Assembly: GCA_038380795.1 (NCBI GenBank)
Contig: CM076270.1
Coordinates: 25,622,001 to 25,686,000, forward strand
Length of the DNA: 64,000 nt
Source: Pyrocephalus nanus
Taxonomy: Eukaryota; Chordata; Aves; Passeriformes; Tyrannidae
Reading direction: 5' to 3'
In this document: in pieces, positions 15,901 to 28,251 of the stretch
Layout: every line of letters begins with the position of its first letter
How positions within the stretch are numbered: the stretch's first letter is position 1
Notes under the pieces: model-generated
Databases searched by the model: none
Told to the model about the DNA's origin: nothing
What the model saw: only the letters and a program-made list of their open reading frames with translations
Translations under genes and position numbers: made by a program

Positions 15901-16953
15901 AGAACAATTTCTTTACTGATAAGCTCTTTCCACAACAACAGGACAAGCTGTGCCTTGTCAGCTACTGACACCTAGTCACACTGAGAGGTGAATGACACTT
16001 TTCAAATAAAAACTTTTTCGCCATGGCTTTTCAGTTTATTTAACAATGTGTTTGCTTTAGATACACTCAGAAAGCTTCTGAAAATCTGCATTTATAATTT
16101 TTCTTTTCCTACAGAATTCCATTGCTAGTGCTGCATCCAAAGAGCTGGCCAGTTTGTACAAAACCAAATATACATACGGTCCAGGAGCTGAAACAATCTG
16201 TAAGTACTGGTCTAAATAGACTAACAATCTATATTAAGTGTTACTAAGACTATAAAATGCAGTTTTCTAGTGATTCTTGTTCCTCTTCCTAATTAGTCTA
16301 TTGTACCAAACTACTGGAAAGGAAGAGTATTATTCCTCCAGAAGAAAAAGATGGAGCTGATATCCCAGATCTGCAGCTCTTTCCCATCTGTATGAACTTC
16401 AAAAAGCCACCCAGTGAGAGGCTATTTGCTTCTGATACCAAACCTTACTAAACACCCCCATGCAACCGTGCCATTCTCCTGTTCCTTAGACATTTCTCTT
16501 GTGGTCTCCTCACAACAGTGACAAGGGGGGAAGAGTTTAGCTTGTTTACACTTGCTTGCACACATCAGCTGGAATGAAGCTCATAAATAGCCTAAAATCC
16601 CAGAAGCATTTCCATAAGCAGGATAAATCAATCAGCTCACCAAATATTTATTTTTATCTGTCCTTCCTGCATTTCTGGTTACCTGACTTGACTCCAAAAG
16701 ATTTCACATTTCAACACATAGCCACTCCTTCCCAGTTAATCTTTGTTTCACTTCTTTACCAACAGACCCTGCTGCAGGGGGCTCTGACGACTGGGCTTAC
16801 GATCAAGGCATCAAGTACTCTTTCACTTTTGAGCTCCGGGACACTGGTAGATATGGTTTTCTTCTCCCTGAATCTCAGATAAAGCCAACCTGTGAAGAGA
16901 CTGTACTTGCTGTTAAATATATTGCCAATTATGTCCTTGAGCACTTGTATTAG
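43..16953 (+). CDS. CPB1: Carboxypeptidase B1 (pancreatic procarboxypeptidase B), partial: 5' exons lie before the window
   Basis: Secreted pancreatic zinc metallocarboxypeptidase (M14A) that removes C-terminal Arg/Lys after trypsin activation. Nine exons are read: 43-167, 2518-2617, 3226-3327, 4409-4510, 6811-6921, 7020-7110, 7830-8032, 16115-16199, 16766-16953 (stop TAG 16951-16953). All have AG/GT borders and joined phases, giving 368 residues against 417 in human as I recall it. The missing ~49 residues are the signal peptide and start of the propeptide. The first two exons hold the propeptide and an Arg-Ala trypsin site before [10 protein letters not shown]. Zinc ligands are visible as FHAREW (His69, Glu72) and IHSYSQ (His196). 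RMWRKTR, DPNRNF, Tyr248 ([10 protein letters not shown]) and the general base Glu270 (FELRD) are present. Asp at CPA position 255 (first D of DDW) sets preference for basic residues, so this is CPB, not CPA. The intron 8033-16114 is unusually long. Confidence 0.97.
3932..3976 (+). repeat. (TAC)n microsatellite in a CPB1 intron
   Basis: About 13 uninterrupted TAC/CTA triplets, then degenerate copies. It lies in the intron between 3327 and 4409. Confidence 0.95.
7340..7420 (+). repeat. (CA)n/(TA)n-rich microsatellite in a CPB1 intron
   Basis: An imperfect alternating purine/pyrimidine run of ACACAC, ATATAC and CATGTA steps. It creates spurious open frames on both strands and could adopt Z-DNA-like structure. 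Confidence 0.85.
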
Positions 16954-16971
16954 AATGGAGTTCTAAAAACT

Positions 16972-16977
16972 ATTAAA
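16972..16977 (+). terminator. CPB1 poly(A) signal (ATTAAA)
   Basis: ATTAAA lies 19 bases after the CPB1 stop codon, followed by a T-rich stretch. A very short 3' UTR is usual for pancreatic protease messages. Confidence 0.6.
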
Positions 16978-18671
16978 GAAAGCTTTACTCAAAGATGCCT
17001 TCCTTTTTATTCTTCCCTAACAAAACATTTTTATTTCTCTTTACTTAATGTTCTTAATCATATATATTTTTTATTATATTTTTATTTTATTTTATATATT
17101 TTTATTTTATTATATTTCTTAGTCCATCATAGATCACTAGACCTAGAAGGTTTTCAAGAGAACCCTTTTATTAAGGCAAGTGATACAATCAGAGAAGTCG
17201 AAAAACAAAGAGCACAAGAAGATTAATCAGTGTAAAGGTTATCTTACCGATTAAAACTACCTTTACATATAACAGATGGGCAAAGCATTAGAGCTTACAC
17301 AGCCTGAATGCTGACCAGAATGAAAACAGCCAGGTGATGCATATAAATGCGCTTTCACCCAACCATTCATTGCCTTAACAGAAACATTAGCAAGAAGTTC
17401 ATATCATGTACTTTCAAAATTATGTTAGCTGTGATGTGCTCACGTGAATTTTCTCGAAACCCACGCTCGATCTGTCCCACCACTGAAAAATAGTTTGGAT
17501 TGGAGTTCACTACTAGTTCGATCTGGACTCAGTGAAGATTATAATTATAGTTAAAGACCAAGAGTTGCTATAAATAATTCAATAAATTACCCTGCATTTA
17601 AGGTTCTCACATTCACCACAGTAGCAACTCTCAAAATATTCCCAGAGTTCTGCTACTTCCTGGGGCCCCACATGTTCCTACTGTCATGAGTGGAAAAACC
17701 ATAAACAGACATAAAGACTAAGTCTGGTGATAAATGATTAACTGTTTCTTTCATGAAAAGCTGTAAAGAATTATCCTCCCCCAGTCAATTTTCTGTACAG
17801 GTTATGTGGGTCTGATTGGGCCAGTGAGTGAGAGTGATAAATAGCCGCTCGACATCTTTCTCACAGAGCTGCAGAAAATGTGTCTGGCACCTAGTAATGC
17901 TGTTTAGAGCTTGGCTAATACGGGACACACACTGCAGAATGGCAGGGAAAAGCCTTATGTCAACACAGAACCTGGCTGATCTCCCTGCCACTGCTGGAAG
18001 CTCTGAGGAGAGATTTCTGCTGTCCATTGATGCTCCTGGGATTAACCCCATTCCTGGCAGGTCTCTACCTAATGCACTCCAAGCAGCCCCCAAAACACAT
18101 CCTACAGAGAAAATAGTTCTGCCAAGAAAACCACCAAATTCAGGACCTGTCAAGAACTACGTGTGCCCTTTTTGCCCCTTCTCTGTGGAAGCAAACAGGA
18201 AGACAAGGTCCAACTTAAAATTACACTTTAATTTACATGTATAAGAAGAAGAAAGACACATATCCACTAGTCCACTCCAATTAGCCCAGCAGCACTCAGA
18301 TTAAACTAGTCCTTACGACTGATCCATCTGTTTTTGATCACTGGTGAAACTGAACCCATGTGTGAAAGTAGCATGTACCAGTAAAAAGACATCATTCTGT
18401 TTTACAATAGAAATGGAGGTAAGGATAATCAACATTACTAAAAATAGCACATGATGCATCAGAACATTCTGACCAGAGCCAAACATGCCACAAAGGGCAG
18501 GAAAATAAATTTCTCGGAATATTAAATATTTTGGCTAATTTTAACTAAGTATTAACAACCACCCAGAGACTACGCTGACTGTAACTATATTATTTGGGAA
18601 GACATCACAGGCTTTACACCAATTGCAAGGTGAGTCATTGATACTCAGGACTTAGTGCTATGGTTTAGCTG

Positions 18672-18755
18672 ACAAGGTGATGTTTGGTCAAAGGTTGGGC
18701 TTGATGATCCTGGAGGTCTTTTCTGACCTTAATGATTCTATGAATCTCTGATTTA
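18672..18755 (+). mobile_element. CR1 LINE 3' end fragment
   Basis: Reads as the conserved CR1 3' UTR: GGTTGGGCTTGATGATCC, then AGGTCTTTTCTGACCTTAATG and the octamer-like tail ATTCTATGA. Only the last ~80 bases remain, as is typical of 5'-truncated CR1 copies in birds. Confidence 0.85.
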
Positions 18756-19317
18756 ATACTAGGCAGGCTCTTTGTAGGACTGCAGGCAACCAAACTCGCA
18801 GCTACAAATACAGCTGAGAGGTAGGCCACAGCATACAGCAGCTCCAACAGTGTTACAGTTACCCCAGTTAATGTCAACGTGTGACTCCAAGGCAGAACAT
18901 GGCACACATTTGGTAGCTCTAACATTCCCAAAGCCAAGTCACAGCAGTGCAGTGATACACAGCTTTTTCATGCCTTAGTCCAGAAGGCCTCCACTAGCAC
19001 TGCTGGTCAAATTGCACAGATGCAAAGAGCAATCAAATATGGTATTATCATCCATGCAGCTTGGAACACAATACGCAGAATAAATATATGGGAAAAATTT
19101 AAGCCAGAAAGGACATTCTAGCAGATAAGCTGCTAGGGAGAGATGCTAAAAAAAACATGGAGAGGAAGCAAAGGTTCATCAACATCAAAAGTAACAACAC
19201 TTCACATTTCAGCATCACTTTCAAAAAATATGGACACTTCACATGTAAAACTGATAGACAGCATATTTTCAAATTATAGCACATGAAACTCCACAGGAAC
19301 ACAAGAAAATAGTGCGG

Positions 19318-19512
19318 ATGTTCAAATCCTGGAACAGGCTGCCCATAAGTGTCATAGAGTCTCCGTCCTTGGAGACATTGTTCAAAACTTGACTAGACAC
19401 AGCCCTGGGCAACCTGCGTTATACTTAAAGTGACCCTTCTTTGAGCAGGAGGTTGAACTGGATGGTCTTTAGTGGTCTCATCCACCCTGAACTGTTTTGT
19501 GATCCTATGAAA
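19318..19512 (+). mobile_element. CR1 LINE 3' fragment (~195 bp)
   Basis: Contains the CR1 3' motif order: GGAACAGGCTGCCC, GTCTCCGTCCTTGGAGACATT, GACCCTTCTTTGAGCAGGAGG, TTGAACTGGATGGTCTTTAG, ending TGTGATCCTATGA. It is diverged and 5'-truncated, in the same orientation as the copy 600 bases upstream. Confidence 0.88.
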
Positions 19513-20271
19513 TTAATCTCTGCCTGATGCAGGTCAACCAAGGACTGAGATGAACAATTTCCTCTTTTCCTGTTTGATTTATACTGCTTCTTTAATTAGA
19601 TAAAAAGGAATATTCTGTTTTCTCAATTAAGAATCACAACAAAAAGCTGCCATCTTTTTCACATTTAGCTATTGTTTAGTCAAGTACATTTAAACAGTCA
19701 GTTCATTTCAGTGCTCCAAAACTCAAAAGGAATTAAAACCTGACGAAGTACTTTCCACGTGCCAGGTCTCACAGGAGTGATATCGGAGATACCAGACAAG
19801 AGGAAATGTCCCTTCAGTATAGATCACAACTGCAAAGGCCCAACAGAGGCATCACTTACAAATTCTTGACTCTTTAACATATATAACAGGTAACTCACAC
19901 ACAGAAATGAAGGAAATGCCCTAAGTCCTGACACTTGTGTGAGAGTTAAACACGAGCTTCTGGGGAAGGTGTTTCCAAGTTTTCTCAAAGTTCTCAAGGA
20001 ACTGCTGACACATAATGGTAATTCAGAGAAGGAAACTTCTGTTCTTAATGGTCCAGACATAACTGCCTTAAAAACTGTGCTAGAAAATAAACCTGCGCTT
20101 ACAGTTCAGCCTGCTCCAAACTCTGCTTTGCTGACATATGGCCTCAGCATGCTTCCTGTCACTTTGAATTTTTCCAAGGGCAGATGTGGGCTGTGCACTG
20201 AAGCAAGTCACCTCTGTGCTCGCCCCTGCACTCAGAACAGCTGCATTACGGCTGCATACAGTATCTGCTAG

Positions 20272-20757
20272 TGATATTGAAAAGCTGCAGAAACAAACTT
20301 CTTGACACCAATTTGTAGATGCTAAAAAGGGCATTCTTCTTTATTCAGCATGCTGGATATTCAGAGGATAGCTCCTGTAATGAAACATGCCAACTGACAG
20401 ACAGACAGGGCCTTCTATTACACCTGCTGTTTACACCTACTATTAATTAGATAGTCTTGCTTACTTAATACATGTTCATTACTTTGTTTACATAGTCACA
20501 CCCCCATTGGAAGTTCTTCTTCGTCATCTTGACCTCAGTTCTTGAGCAGGTACAGCAGGTACAGCTTCACTGTGTTCTACCACCAAAAACTGTATTACTT
20601 GTTCTTTATTTGATCTTGTTTGGGTACACAGATCTTAGTTTACATCTTCACTGTTTGAGTACATCCTCATCGAATTCTCTAGGGCTTCTCTAAGATCCTA
20701 TTGGCCCTTATTTGGGCATTCTGGGATACTCTGAGTAAAGTTTCTATTTCTTCTACC
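20272..20757 (-). mobile_element. 3' LTR of an endogenous retrovirus (-strand orientation)
   Basis: A ~486 bp segment bounded by TG...CA. On the - strand it directly follows a polypurine tract (20761-20775, complement of a C/T run). It carries AATAAA on the - strand at 20340-20345, about 70 bases before its end, as expected for R-U5. It lies just 3' of an env fragment. I could not confirm a target-site duplication or a second LTR. The boundaries are inferred from the TG/CA ends and polypurine tract and may be off by a few bases. Confidence 0.6.
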
Positions 20758-20922
20758 AAATCCCCCCTTTTTCTTGGGACTAAATTCCTTTAAGGAACTA
20801 GTCTCTCAATGTATGTATTTTCTTTTATACCATAAGGCACAGCAATGACTACAACACTGAATCATAATGCAAGCTAAAATACAAGCGTCATTTATTGTGA
20901 TTCAAACTATGAAGAGCTGCTT

Positions 20923-21210
20923 TCACCACTTAAAATTAGGTAACCAGAAGGTCAGGATATTCCAGATTTCTTGAAAGCCTGAAGAGGTGTCATCCTCAGC
21001 TACCTGATATAAAATTTCAGTTTGTTTCTGAATTTCCTGGACATCTGTAGGCACTCTATCGCTCTGGTCAATACATACACAACAGCTGGTGCTAATGACA
21101 GTGCATACTCCTCCTTGTGATTCTAAAAGAGGGTCTAATGCCTTTTGGTTCTGTAAAACAACTTGTGACAAGCTATTAACTTCTTCCTCTAAAGTAATAA
21201 TGTCATGCAT
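20923..21210 (-). pseudogene. Endogenous retrovirus env transmembrane-subunit fragment (broken)
   Basis: A 95-codon open frame with the retroviral TM hallmark: a heptad-like leucine/asparagine-rich stretch (VLQNQKALD), a GG, then a CX6CC motif (CTVISTSCC). This layout occurs in gamma-/alpha-type retroviral envelope TM ectodomains. The frame stops before any membrane anchor or cytoplasmic tail. The preceding surface-subunit/fusion region is interrupted by stops, so no intact envelope is encoded. It is followed 3' by a polypurine tract and LTR, consistent with the env-LTR end of a provirus. Known: CX6CC pairs covalently with the surface subunit in such viruses. Inferred: a fossil copy. Confidence 0.75.
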
Positions 21211-21640
21211 TGTATGATTTTCTATACATTCTATGGTAGAAGAAATGTTTTTTCTAGTTCACTCACTCCTAGACAGGGTAAAAAACTATGAAATCCAGTT
21301 GGTCGCTCTGTTATAACATTTAAGGTTCATTTTGTGCACCCCAAAGAGCTTCTTATCCATAAACCTGAGGGTACTTGATCTATCAATTACTGTTATGTTG
21401 GGAACTAAGGCTTCTAAAGTACAAATGCTCTTCCAGCCCAGGGGCAAGACTTTACGTTTGCATTTACACTTTGTATTTAGAAGAAGACCTAAGATGCTTA
21501 ACTGGAGCTCTTGAAGGAAAGTATGAATCATTGCTTTAAGGAAAAAAAAAACAACTCCCAATTTCCTGGCTTCATGGGGAAAAATCAAATACTTAGGTTT
21601 CTCTTTAATACATTGATACATTAGGCCATAAGAGGCAGCA
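21211..21640 (-). pseudogene. Probable decayed upstream env region of the same endogenous retrovirus
   Basis: The - strand holds a 111-codon frame at 21286-21621 with a Cys/Lys cluster, ending 75 bases upstream of the TM fragment. Stops occur between the two. Position and orientation fit the surface-subunit C-terminal part of env, but I recognise no diagnostic motif. The assignment rests on context. Confidence 0.35.
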
Positions 21641-24600
21641 TAAAGACTGTAATAAAAAGAAAAAAGGAAACCAGTTCAGCAGTAATGGCTGTCATTCCAC
21701 AGTGCCCTGTGCTGCTGCTCCTGACATGAGGGAGTGAGGCCACTGAGTACAGCTCAGTGTCACAGCAATCCACCACTTTATGTCCAGAAGTGACACAGCT
21801 CAGAGCATCTCTGTTCCTGCCAGAGTTAGCCCATAACTTCATCAGCTGCTACAAAAATCAAGATATGCCAGTGAATTTTATAAATGACAAACAGAACTCA
21901 AAAGACAAAAGTGCTGTGATGCAGCACAGCAATGATGTAATTGCTGCCACTGTCACTCATCGGCACGTGTCTATTTTCCCCCATTGCAAAGGTGCAACAC
22001 TCTCAGATTATGAAATTGTAAATAGAGCAGTAGATGCAAAAAAGCTTTTCACTTGTATGTTCTTGTCCCGCTTCCCAGGATGTGTGTGCATGAAGAAAAT
22101 AACCTCACATAGGTGAAGTTTCAGAAGTTCAAGTGCTCAGCATACTTAGAAGAAATATTCTAATGTCACTCAAATCTAAAAACTGAGATCCTTTTCTCTT
22201 AAAAAATTATCCCTCACACATGACAGCAGGCACTTTGTCCCCCATTCTCTTCCCAAGCCCATGCACAGTAATGCCACCAGGGCCAGTGAATTCCCTCTTC
22301 ACCCACCCTGGAGAACATGAAAGGAAAATAGGTCCTCCTTGTGGTATAATCAACTAACGAGTTCAGGCCTATTGAAATCAACAGTTATTTCATTCCAAAA
22401 CTAAGCTTTGAATACTGTAAAAAACACTGGAATTTCACTGAGGGGCTTTTATGTAATTTAACACATAGCTTCTATTAACTGTTCAATGATTTTTAAAATG
22501 TGCTCAGAAACTGAATTAATAAAGGCTTCAAAAGGAACATTCATTTTACACAGACTTCCGGAAAAGTATTCTGACATTTTTCTCCTCAAATGGAAATGCT
22601 GCTCATGACCTGATGGCTTTCTTTAAGGATCAGAAATAGAACATTTTCTATTTGAATGGAACTAAAAGTCCTAATGGCACAATGATGTTTTATACTTTCC
22701 ATCTTTCAATACCTATCTTTGAATCATGTCTGAAAAGCAACAATATAATCCTTACAAATATGGAACACCTTTCCTTCATGTAAAAGGAAGGCTGAATAAT
22801 TATTTTTTTTTTATTTCTAGCTTTTGTCACCCCTATTCCTTTGCAGTTTCAGTCTTTCACATCTCAACTGCAAGCTATACTGTCACTGAGAAGTTCTGGC
22901 AACAACATACTCAGCAATAAAAAATGTTTAGAAATGACAAATTACTTTTAGAGGTTCTTAAAATAAAATGAATTTGCATTACATGCTTTCTAAATCAGAA
23001 AATCCATTACACCTCAGAATTGTAAAAATTAAAAAAAAAACAAAACAACACTTGCCTTTAAAAAAGCCCTGTTACAGTATACTTACACTGGTCTTTGCTC
23101 AGGTATCTGTGTATTTGGAAATCAAAAAGAAGCTGATTTGCTAGAATTGTAATGACATGTAGCTAAGAGAGGAGAACTTCCTTGTTAAATTGCATAGCCC
23201 AGTATATCCTTTATATCCAGTATAACTTTGCCTTGCTGGCCATTTTGTGTCTAGAATCTGAATTACTGGATTAGCACAAATCAGCTGGAATCTTCCCTCA
23301 CTCTTCACATCCTTCCAGCTCTCAGTGCTCCCCTGAAGCAATGTTTTTCTCTGTCAAACTCTGAAGACCAAGTAATATTTGCTGGCCATCATGGCCTTGG
23401 ATTCTGAGAAAAATTCTGTCCTGCAAATGATTTTGGACAAAATCCTGAGGGATTTTGAATTTTTTTTTGAATCCCTTCCAAAACCTCTGGCTACTTTTTG
23501 TGATAGTGTTTTACTCAGCTTCCCTGACTCACCTTGAGACACAAATCAAGAGTCAATGCTGCTCCTACAAGACCTTTCAAGAATTGTCCTTCATGTTAGT
23601 ATGTCACATGTTTAGATTATGAAGAAATTAGTAAATAAAATTCATTAAAGCACATTCAGTACTTTAGCACTATGCACACAGATCTCACTGAACTCCATGG
23701 GAGTTAAAAATACGTTCCTAAAAATAAGTCCCTAATCCTAAAACAATTTATCAAAACATCCACCATGACTCAGGGAGTGCATGTGAGTAACTTTAAAAAT
23801 CTCTGCTGAGTTTCCGCCTGGTTTAGACAACACCACACACCTGCTCCCAACAGTTTTGTGGGATGGAACATTGCAAGGTTGTTGCTTAAAGGCCTTTTCA
23901 CATTAATATGTAGATTCCAAATGTGGGAAGAAATTCTTTCCAATTCCTGGAAACATGTTCCTCCTCTTACTGAAGTAAATTCAGAAGGAGAAAAAACCCC
24001 GAACAAAATGCAAACCACAAGCCTGTCCTTTGCCAGCCTGCACAGCCATGGCTACCACAGACAGAACTTTTCAGCTCCACAGTGCTCTTGTTACAAGGCA
24101 TCCTACACATCAGCAACCTAACTCTGCTGCTTCAGGGCACGTGAGAGGACAATTTCATCTGTCCCCAGTCACTTTGGTTTTAAGCAGAATCCTAATGTCA
24201 AAGAGTATGTTCGAGAAATGGAGATGCTGCCTTGGCTGCACGGTGAAATGAGATGCATTCAGAAAAATTCATTCCACAACTACTCGGCTGACTGGGAATC
24301 CTGGCAGCACACCCTCATCGAGAGGAGAGATGCGGCTTCTCATGACACCTTGTGGCAGCGTGACAAGCTGCTTTTGTTTTCACAAAAAGTAATTTAAGAT
24401 GTTGCAAACCAGCGATATTACAGAAAACCAAACACACAACAAAAAGTACCAATTTACAATCAATTAAGCTGAACAGAGCAAAAGCCCTTTCTAAAGTCAG
24501 GAAAATTCTCCATAAAAATAAAGACACAAAGTATAAAATAGTAAGACCATTATTTTTAGGTAATAAAGTCAGAAAATTGAAACAAATTCAATTTGAAGCA

Positions 24601-27600
24601 TTTCAAACTGCATGTAAACTACAGATGTACAAGTATAATAATACAAGTGTGCATTATTAACACTTAACATATTCTTACCTATTCTAACTAGAAAATCAGA
24701 ATTTCCTTTCCACACTGCAACTTGCAGGGAGAGATTGGGACAGGACAGAAAAGCTTCATTGTCCAGAAACGTAATTACAAGTTGACTCAGTTAGGCCAAC
24801 TTATCTTGATATTTCTGTTGCATTTAACTGGAGAAATAGCAAAATGGCAAATTTTATTTCCCATTTGCTTTCAAACTATGTCTAGAGAAAAAATGTCTTT
24901 AATTATACCTGAAAAAAAACCAAAAATTATGGTTCAGTACTGTCCTACTTGGAGCACATCAGTCCCAGAAGAAACAATAACCCACCTTGAAAAGGAAATC
25001 AGGGAGAGAAGTCACCACAGACACTGTATATTGCAATATTCAGTGTACAAGGTAGCTTAACTGTTGCTGAACAGAGACGGGCTGCAAACCCGCAAATCTT
25101 GATCTCTAGCTGCCCCCATTCTGAGAAATAGGCTACAGATGAAAATCAGGTTTTTTTCTAAACTCACCAAGTGCTCAGTGCTGCAAAGAAGAGTTTGGTT
25201 TCCTATTTATCTGGGGCTTTTTGTTTAGTGGTATTTTCATTTTTTGGGGTTTTTTTTTGGTAAAGAACACAAATTGATACTCAAATAGCCTTCAGGTAGA
25301 AGCTAAAATAATCTTGGAGAATATTAGTCCCCTAAAGTGAAGGATATCTTTGTCTCAGAAAGCAGGTTGGGAGGCAGTGGCAGGAAGATGATTCTCATAA
25401 ACTGTGGAACCCTAACACAAGAGTTCATCTCTCCTCCTTTCAGAAAGTAGTTTCTCAAGGTCAGCAAACTGTCTTCTCATGTAACTGTCTTCTACTGACA
25501 GGGGTATAACATACTGTCTACCTTTGTGGTGCAGACATTGGATGAAGTTATACAGTTTTAAGTTACAAATACTGTAATTTTGTGGGTTCTTCAGACCTAG
25601 ATAATTTTACCAGAAAGTAGAGTGAAACATAGAAGACTCTGCTCAATCCTGATCCACAACATGCTATAGAAGAAAAACGTAAATGTGAAGTGTTATGAAA
25701 GTAAGACCTGCTGAAGACTCCTCTGGGCCAAGCTTAAGAGTAATATATAAGTATGCAGTTGATAATTAAATACTTATGTGATCTATTTTTCTCTCAAATT
25801 CTCTTTTTCAAAATTGATAGTTAAGTCTATAATGGAACACTCTACTGGGAACTCCAGCTGCCTGCAGTGCAGTCCTAGCTCTTTGTGTACGTATTCCCTA
25901 TGGACTGTGCAGGCCTCTGGAATAGAAATCATCATGACTAATTTGCTTAACTTAAACTTCCAGAGTGTCCCTTGTGCAGTGCTGATGGCTGTGTCTGGAA
26001 GTGGAAGAGGGTAAGCTCTCTTAAGTTCCATAGTTCAATCAGTTTAAGGTCTGAAAATGAGCCTTGTAGGAGCTTTATGCTAAAAGCCTTTTATGTCAGC
26101 ATACAAATCATAAAGTCATTCTTAAAAAATTGGGTAGATAACCCCAGAAAGAAACTGTCCCTTTCCTTTATTATGGCTTCTCATCCAGTCTGAACAGAGC
26201 ACATGTGTTTGAGAAGGAAGCAAGGTCTGCTTTGTGTTCACACCATCACTGACACCTTGGGATACAAACACAGCCACCCGGAATAACCTTCCTCTGCCTA
26301 CATGGGAGAGGGAAAGAGATGAAGATGGACATAACATCTGATCTTAGACAGACAAGGGCAGAGGGACCTCCTTCCCCAAGTCATGAGAAACTTACGCCAT
26401 CTAGTTATCCCAAAAAGGAGAGAGATGAGTTGTGTGCATTACAGAGCAGCTCTGAGTATATCTAAGCCCCCGTGCAAGAGCTTGTTTAGACAGGAACAGG
26501 CATCAGACATATGAAAGCAGACAATTAATTATTCAGGCCATTACTTCCCAAACATAGTGCTTTGAAGTCCAGGACACTTCCCTCCACAGTCTTCACTGAT
26601 TCTTTGGTACTCCCCCTGCAGTGACATTAGGCCCTATCCTTACCTGAAAGGGCCAAATACACTGAGCGAGGAGCAGAAATCCCAGAGACTGTACAGAAAA
26701 ATGCCCACCCTAATTAATCTTCACTTACAAGCTCTAGTATAAGGTACAATTTGTGCTTTAGAGAAACTCAAATGGACAGCAGTTTAGGAGCTGTGGACTG
26801 CATTCCTTTGAGTAGGATTGTCTTTTATCTAGAGATGAAACTATGTACACACCATGTTGATTTTAATAGTTTTTATCAATTTTCACCTTCACAAGAAGCC
26901 TAATCTGACAAAATATTGAAAATGAGGTGTTGGACACTGGCTAAAATTTTTTTTTGAGAATTATCTGTGTAGAAAGGACCATTAACACCAACGGTGGTTG
27001 TGCTGGTACCAACCTGAGCAGGAACTTGCCTGCTGCACAGGACAGTAAATAACCTGACTAACATATAGACCACCTTGGAACAAGCCTGCAGTGACACTCT
27101 GGTAGCGGGGATTATTTTGTCAGTCATTGAAAACAAAGGGTCTTAATGCTCCAACTTTTACTCTACTGATTTTACCCAATAATACCAAAACTCAAATGGT
27201 GTGAATATAAACCTTATTTGCAGCTATTGCTGCCTAAGAGAGGCACATAAATCACCCCACCGTGAGCCTGCACCAGTTTGAGGGGAGGACTGAAGCTCCT
27301 GCTGCCTTAATTTCTAACAGCCTCCATTCCATCAAGGCACATCTAAGCTTCCACTTATATTCTTAGCTGTTGCTTTTCTTTACGGACAAAATTCCATAAA
27401 ACTAGCTAATTATAACAAATAAGTACTTATTAAAAAGCTAACACAGAGCTTGAATTTCCATAAAAGTCTATGTAATGAACTAGCCTGTCAAAAAATCATA
27501 GGAGATCCTGTCCCTCCAAGAAAACCTAATCCCAGTGCACCAGTGTGTAGGGAAGCTGAAGAAGCCCCCCGTCAAGTTTTAAAGACTTGATTAAGTTTCT

Positions 27601-28245
27601 TTTGTGAAGCTCTAACTTCATCAGAGGCAGATCCGATTTCAGTCAGGGAAGGCAAAAATCAAACCCTGTTCAATCAGTTTCCCCTATCTGTGCTTTGGAG
27701 TGTCTAAGAGTTCACATGACACATCATGTGCTTTTAAATCCCATTTTGATTGAAATCTCTCAAAACAGAAAACCTCACTTTAAAAAAGAATCTTTCCATA
27801 GACACTGCACATATGCAGCAAATGACAGTGACTGCTGTGAAGGAAAATCTTCCTACCACTTCCATTTCATATGGGAATGACTGTCCTGTAGCACTTAAAA
27901 TAAAAAATAATTTTAAATATCATTTTCATAAGAAAGTATACCTTGAAAATTACTTGTTACACACTAAAGACTTTCACATTCACTTCAATATCAGCAAATA
28001 ATTTAATTTCTATTCTATAATCCAAAAAAATCCGAACCAGAATGAAGAACATTAAGCAAACATCTTTCAGCATCCAAGTAAGAAGTGAACAAGACCAAAA
28101 ATCCAGTCAAGGGAAGGAATATTCATTCTCTCCATCTTAAAAGACACTAGAACAAAGGATAAAGGCACAAGTCTGAATACAGCTCCTTTCTCTCAGTGAT
28201 TCTGTTACAAGAAAAAAAAATAACAAACCATTTTAATGTTACAGC

Positions 28246-28251
28246 TTTATT
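28246..28251 (-). terminator. Candidate NCBP2 poly(A) signal (AATAAA on - strand)
   Basis: TTTATT on the + strand about 1.45 kb beyond the NCBP2 stop codon. It would give a 3' UTR of roughly that length. Nearer variant signals cannot be ruled out without transcripts. Confidence 0.35.

Larger units (their letters stand above)
16980..28240. other. Gene-poor interval between CPB1 and NCBP2
   Basis: I see no exon with recognisable homology and bounded splice sites here. It holds two CR1 3' ends and the 3' portion of an endogenous retrovirus, listed separately. The remainder is AT-rich single-copy-looking DNA with short unsupported open frames. The longest pair, on opposite strands at about 17785-18244, matches no family I know. 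Confidence 0.6.

Noticed and set aside
17785..18244. Opposed open frames of 122 and 138 codons downstream of CPB1, one with CPFC
   Set aside because: A single CX2C is not a zinc finger; no family match and no exon borders.
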